Source: Oscillospiraceae bacterium (GTDB lineage Bacteria; Bacillota; Clostridia; Oscillospirales; Ruminococcaceae). From it: a stretch of 52,042 nucleotides of DNA. Every line of letters starts with the position of its first letter. Within the stretch, counting starts at the first letter, position 1. The position numbers were made by a program, and so were the translations under genes. The notes under the pieces are model-generated. The model was not told the DNA's origin. It saw nothing but the letters and a program-made list of their open reading frames with translations, and did not search any database. Where the stretch lies: NCBI GenBank assembly GCA_017408395.1, contig JAFQUQ010000058.1, positions 1-52,042 of the forward strand, read 5' to 3'. Shown one piece after another: positions 49,014 to 52,042 of the stretch.

Positions 49014-51719
49014 ATGATTGGAAAAAGAAAAATAATAGGATTGTGCGTTACAAAATTAAATAACAGAACACACGCCGATTACGTTAACCGTATGCATTAC
49101 GTTGCAAGAAGCCACGGCTTCAGGCTTGTGGTGTTCAACAGCTCCGAGGATTTTTACAGAAATGACAGCTATTCCGACGGTGCAAAGACAATATTTGAAG
49201 ATATTAATTTTCAGATACTGGACGGTATCATTATCCATTCCGACCATTTTTATGATAAGGAACTCGTCCGTGATATAGCTCAGAGGGCAAAGGACAGCAA
49301 CGTTCCTGTTGTTGTTACGGATATGGAAATAGAGGGCTGTTATTCCATCGTAAAGGAATATGAGGACGCTTACAAGGATGTTATAAGACACGTTATCAAG
49401 GACCACGGTATTACAGATACATTCTTTATGGCAGGCAAAAAAGGAGACGGCGTTTCTGAGCAGCGTATTCAGTATTACAAGGATGTGCTTGAAGAAAACG
49501 GTCTGGAGTTCAGCGAAGACAGGGTCGGCTACGGTGAGTACTGGCATTTCCCTACACACGTTGTTGTAAACGACCTGATTGCCGACGGTAAAAAGCCGCC
49601 GAGAGCCATCATCTGTGCCAACGATTTTATGGCAATCGCAACCTGCGAAAAGCTTGCGGAGGAAGGCTACAAGATCCCCGATGATGTAATAGTAACGGGT
49701 TTTGACGGCGTTCCCGACGGTGATTATTTTAATCCTAAGCTTACTACCTGCAAGGAAGATATTGAGCAGCTTATTAATTTAAGCGTGGAGCTTATAGAAA
49801 AAGCGATAAATGAAAATCTGCCCTGCGGTGTGTTTAAGGAAAATTATGTGCCGTGCATTGCGGAATCCTGCGGATGTACCGAAAAAGAAGATGATATGCA
49901 CAGCGACGCAGGCTACATTTTCCACGTTATGCAGGAGATGGAAAACCACGAAAACTTTATGTATACACATCTTGACAAGATGATCGAGTGCTACGATATG
50001 GGACAGCTTCTCGAAATGATGTCGGATTGTATACTTCCTAATTCATATGTGTGCATAAAATCAGATTTTGCGGCTTCGGCGGAGCTTCTCCCTATGGACA
50101 GGGGCATTGATGTTATCAACGGCTACGCTGTGGTGCCTGCAAAGGACAACAGGAATGTCAGAATAAATGATATTGCTTCGGTGAGCAGAGCAGGTCTTAT
50201 GCCTGATGTGCTTGATTGGGCGGAAGGCGACTATTCGGCGTATGTGCTCAGTGCGATTTATGCAGATAATGAGCTGTTCGGCTGCTATGCTGTAAGGGCA
50301 TACGAGCTTTTCACCTGTGCGCATCAGATAAACCGTATCAACAGAATTATCAATATTGCCGTAAACTCTGCCCTGAGTCACAGCAAACAGCGTATGATGG
50401 AGCAGAGCATTGAAAAGGCTTCTATGCTCAATTCCGTAACGGGGCTTCCTAATCTTAAGGGCGCCGCAAAATGGTTTGAGGAGTTTGCATCAAAGCCCGA
50501 AAATCACGACAGGATCATTTCTGTTTCTGTTTACGCTCTGCCTAAATACAGATACATTTATGAAAATTACGGCATAAAGGATATTGAAGACGCACTGGTG
50601 GTTGTTGCTGAAAATCTTGGAATTGCAAACCCCGAAAAGTGCTTCATTGCACATATTTCCGAGGATGAATTCATTATAATCAACTATCTTGACGATGACG
50701 ATGACCTTTCCGAAACAATCAATAATGCAACAAGCTCATTCTTCGGAAACCTTGGTAAATTCAACGACAGGAACGTCAAGGAATATTTTGTTGAAGTAAA
50801 CTGCGGCTGTACCGTTGCATATAAGGGCTGGGACGAAACGCTGGCAAACTTTATCAGACTTGCAAGAGGTGAAATGTATATCAACCGTGTAAAAAGCGGT
50901 ATGGGCGACGCTGTCAAGGAGCAGAATTCTTCCAAAGAATTCTACGACGCATTCAGCGTGCTTGTTGAAAAAAATCTGTTCAGCTATTATTTCCAGCCTA
51001 TCGTCAACGCAAAAAATGGTGAAATTTACGCATACGAAGCGCTTATGCGAACAGACCCAAGCATTGGAATGAATCCGCTTCAGGTGCTTGAAACGGCAGG
51101 TGCTTACAAGCGGCTTTACGACATTGAGCGTGCAACCATGTTCAATGTAATGGGACGCTTTGCGGAAGATTTTGAAAAATTCGGCGGACGCAAGGTGTTT
51201 ATAAACTCAATTCCGGGACATTTCTTAAACGAAAACGACAACAAGGCGTTAAGCGAAAAGTATGCCGAGTTTATGAAATATTTCGTGTTTGAAATAACCG
51301 AGCTTAACAGTATTTCCGATGATGAACTGGACTCTATCCGCTTTATCGGAAAGGACGGAAGCGAAAACGAGATTGCCATTGACGATTACGGCACGGGTCA
51401 TTCAAATATCGTAAATCTTCTCAGATATTCTCCCCACATCGTAAAAATAGACCGTTTCCTCATTACGGACATCCATAAGGACGTAAACAAGCAGATGTTC
51501 GTCCGCAGTACCATTGAGTTTGCAAGGTTAAACGGCATAAAGGTGCTTGCGGAGGGTGTTGAAACTTCGGACGAAATGCGTACCGTAATAGATTTCGGCG
51601 TGGACTACATCCAGGGCTATTACACAGGACGTCCCGCACCTGACCCGATTGCGGAAATCAACCCCGAAATCAGGGACGAGATACTCAAGGCAAATCCTCT
51701 TTTTGCAAATCAGAATTAA
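49014..51719 (+). CDS. LacI-type ligand-binding domain fused to degenerate GGDEF and EAL
   Basis: 901-aa cytoplasmic protein. Residues 1-280 are a LacI/GalR-type sugar-receptor fold (ICANDFMAIATCEKLAEEG, KIPDDVIVTGFDGVPDGDYF) without HTH or signal peptide. ESCGC follows near 284, as in the HD-GYP relative at 18.5 kb. After a linker domain (about 300-470), a GGDEF fold (about 480-640) has SEDEF at the signature position, so it is probably inactive. The EAL domain (about 645-885) keeps EALMR near 673, FEITE, DDYGTGHSN, KIDRF, EGVE and QGYY, so cyclic-di-GMP hydrolysis is expected. ATG at 49014 is preferred over 48969, which has no ribosome site. Ligand-gated phosphodiesterase is an inference. 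Confidence 0.88.
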   Translation: MIGKRKIIGLCVTKLNNRTHADYVNRMHYVARSHGFRLVVFNSSEDFYRNDSYSDGAKTIFEDINFQILDGIIIHSDHFYDKELVRDIAQRAKDSNVPVVVTDMEIEGCYSIVKEYEDAYKDVIRHVIKDHGITDTFFMAGKKGDGVSEQRIQYYKDVLEENGLEFSEDRVGYGEYWHFPTHVVVNDLIADGKKPPRAIICANDFMAIATCEKLAEEGYKIPDDVIVTGFDGVPDGDYFNPKLTTCKEDIEQLINLSVELIEKAINENLPCGVFKENYVPCIAESCGCTEKEDDMHSDAGYIFHVMQEMENHENFMYTHLDKMIECYDMGQLLEMMSDCILPNSYVCIKSDFAASAELLPMDRGIDVINGYAVVPAKDNRNVRINDIASVSRAGLMPDVLDWAEGDYSAYVLSAIYADNELFGCYAVRAYELFTCAHQINRINRIINIAVNSALSHSKQRMMEQSIEKASMLNSVTGLPNLKGAAKWFEEFASKPENHDRIISVSVYALPKYRYIYENYGIKDIEDALVVVAENLGIANPEKCFIAHISEDEFIIINYLDDDDDLSETINNATSSFFGNLGKFNDRNVKEYFVEVNCGCTVAYKGWDETLANFIRLARGEMYINRVKSGMGDAVKEQNSSKEFYDAFSVLVEKNLFSYYFQPIVNAKNGEIYAYEALMRTDPSIGMNPLQVLETAGAYKRLYDIERATMFNVMGRFAEDFEKFGGRKVFINSIPGHFLNENDNKALSEKYAEFMKYFVFEITELNSISDDELDSIRFIGKDGSENEIAIDDYGTGHSNIVNLLRYSPHIVKIDRFLITDIHKDVNKQMFVRSTIEFARLNGIKVLAEGVETSDEMRTVIDFGVDYIQGYYTGRPAPDPIAEINPEIRDEILKANPLFANQN

Positions 51720-51724
51720 ACTTT

Positions 51725-51759
51725 AAACAGATACGTCGGTTTTCGGCGTATCTGTTTTT
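51725..51759 (+). terminator. Terminator of the sensor/GGDEF/EAL gene
   Basis: AAACAGATACG/CGTATCTGTTT stem followed by TTTTT. Confidence 0.88.
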
Positions 51760-51791
51760 GTTTGTAAATAGTACATTTTTCGTTAAAATGC

Positions 51792-51820
51792 TTGACAAAT
51801 TTTGCTTTAGGTATTAAAAT
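51792..51820 (+). promoter_or_regulatory. Promoter of the terminal lipoprotein gene
   Basis: TTGACA, 17 bp, TAAAAT, about 28 nt upstream of the start codon. Confidence 0.78.
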
Positions 51821-51848
51821 TACAGTGTAAACAGAAAGGGTGACGATT

Positions 51849-52042
51849 ATGTTCAGAAAAATAATAAGCGGAATAATGGCGATTGCGGTTTGCGTTGTTG
51901 GGCTTTCGGGATGCGGAAAGGAAGAAATATCCGTGCAGCTGGAAAGTGAAACAACAATTGCGGAGTCAACTTCAACCGCAGCCGAAACGGTAACAGCGGC
52001 ATCAACGCAAAAAGCAGCAGAGGCAACAGCCGCCGAAACCAC
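51849..52042 (+). CDS. Lipoprotein, partial (runs off the window)
   Basis: The first 64 codons of a lipoprotein. The signal peptide FRKIISGIMAIAVCVVGLSGC ends in lipobox LSGC. A low-complexity Thr/Ala/Glu/Ser stretch follows (for example ESETTIAESTSTAAETVTAA), the kind of linker that tethers a domain above the membrane. AAAGGGTGA precedes ATG, and a promoter lies upstream. The functional domain lies beyond 52042. A minus-strand ORF here is only its mirror image. Confidence 0.75.
   Translation, partial: MFRKIISGIMAIAVCVVGLSGCGKEEISVQLESETTIAESTSTAAETVTAASTQKAAEATAAET

Noticed and set aside
51716-52042. Minus-strand ORF at the window end
   Set aside because: The plus strand holds a promoter, ribosome site and lipoprotein signal peptide, so the minus frame is the shadow of that gene's Thr/Ala-rich linker.

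Overview
The window looks like chromosomal DNA of a low-to-mid GC, spore-forming, Gram-positive Clostridia member, most like the Ruminococcaceae/Oscillospiraceae. The evidence is sporulation genes (spoIIR, spoVT, spoVAD and a SigH-like sigma factor), strong AGGAGG-type ribosome sites, consensus sigma-A promoters with 17-bp spacers, a T-box leader, and many fusions of clostridial type. I see no phage, insertion sequence, CRISPR array or rRNA operon.

Layout. 1-4.6 kb: palindromic repeats, a membrane EAL phosphodiesterase, a DUF11 protein and a chemoreceptor. 4.7-10.5 kb: T-box-controlled leuA, a zinc-ribbon gene behind a tRNA-like leader, a SigH-like sigma factor, a fumarase beta subunit paired with a DivIVA-like coiled-coil protein, and spoIIR. 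10.6-18.3 kb: tRNA-Thr, an acyl-CoA synthetase-type enzyme, a small DUF4275-like gene, tRNA-Arg, ilvE, a lipid kinase, a DUF1846 protein and glycerate kinase. 18.4-26.6 kb: a LacI-type sensor fused to HD-GYP, an alpha-galactosidase, a lipoprotein, a Cache-type chemoreceptor, a YaiI-family gene with a probable ATT start, and spoVT. 26.7-29.3 kb: a collapsed surface-glycan cluster (glycerol-3-phosphate cytidylyltransferase, CDP-glycerol transferase, Wzy-like polymerase, two GT4 transferases), every member broken. 29.3-37.2 kb: spoVAD, a two-domain PPK2 enzyme, a TPR lipoprotein, an unrecognised 508-aa protein, pyrE, dCMP deaminase, trmB and a permuted papain-like protein. 37.3-44.7 kb: a large lipoprotein, cyclophilin, membrane HD-GYP, DUF308 protein, bioY with a BirA-type operator, mntP behind a manganese riboswitch, and a MATE pump. 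44.9-52 kb: a pyrophosphatase-like/NUDIX fusion, GNAT, maf, an unknown DNA- or RNA-acting candidate, ychF, a LacI-type sensor fused to degenerate GGDEF plus EAL, and the start of a lipoprotein gene cut by the window edge.

The main theme is cyclic-di-GMP turnover. Four proteins carry phosphodiesterase domains (two EAL, two HD-GYP), and both GGDEF domains present have lost their signature motif, so this window encodes only breakdown of the messenger. Two of the four place a cytoplasmic sugar-receptor fold where a DNA-binding regulator would have its HTH. This suggests that small-molecule, probably sugar, binding is wired directly to cyclic-di-GMP. The other noteworthy signals are the tRNA-like leader, the mosaic pseudogene cluster, a hairpin separating a ribosome site from its start codon, and an ATT start codon.
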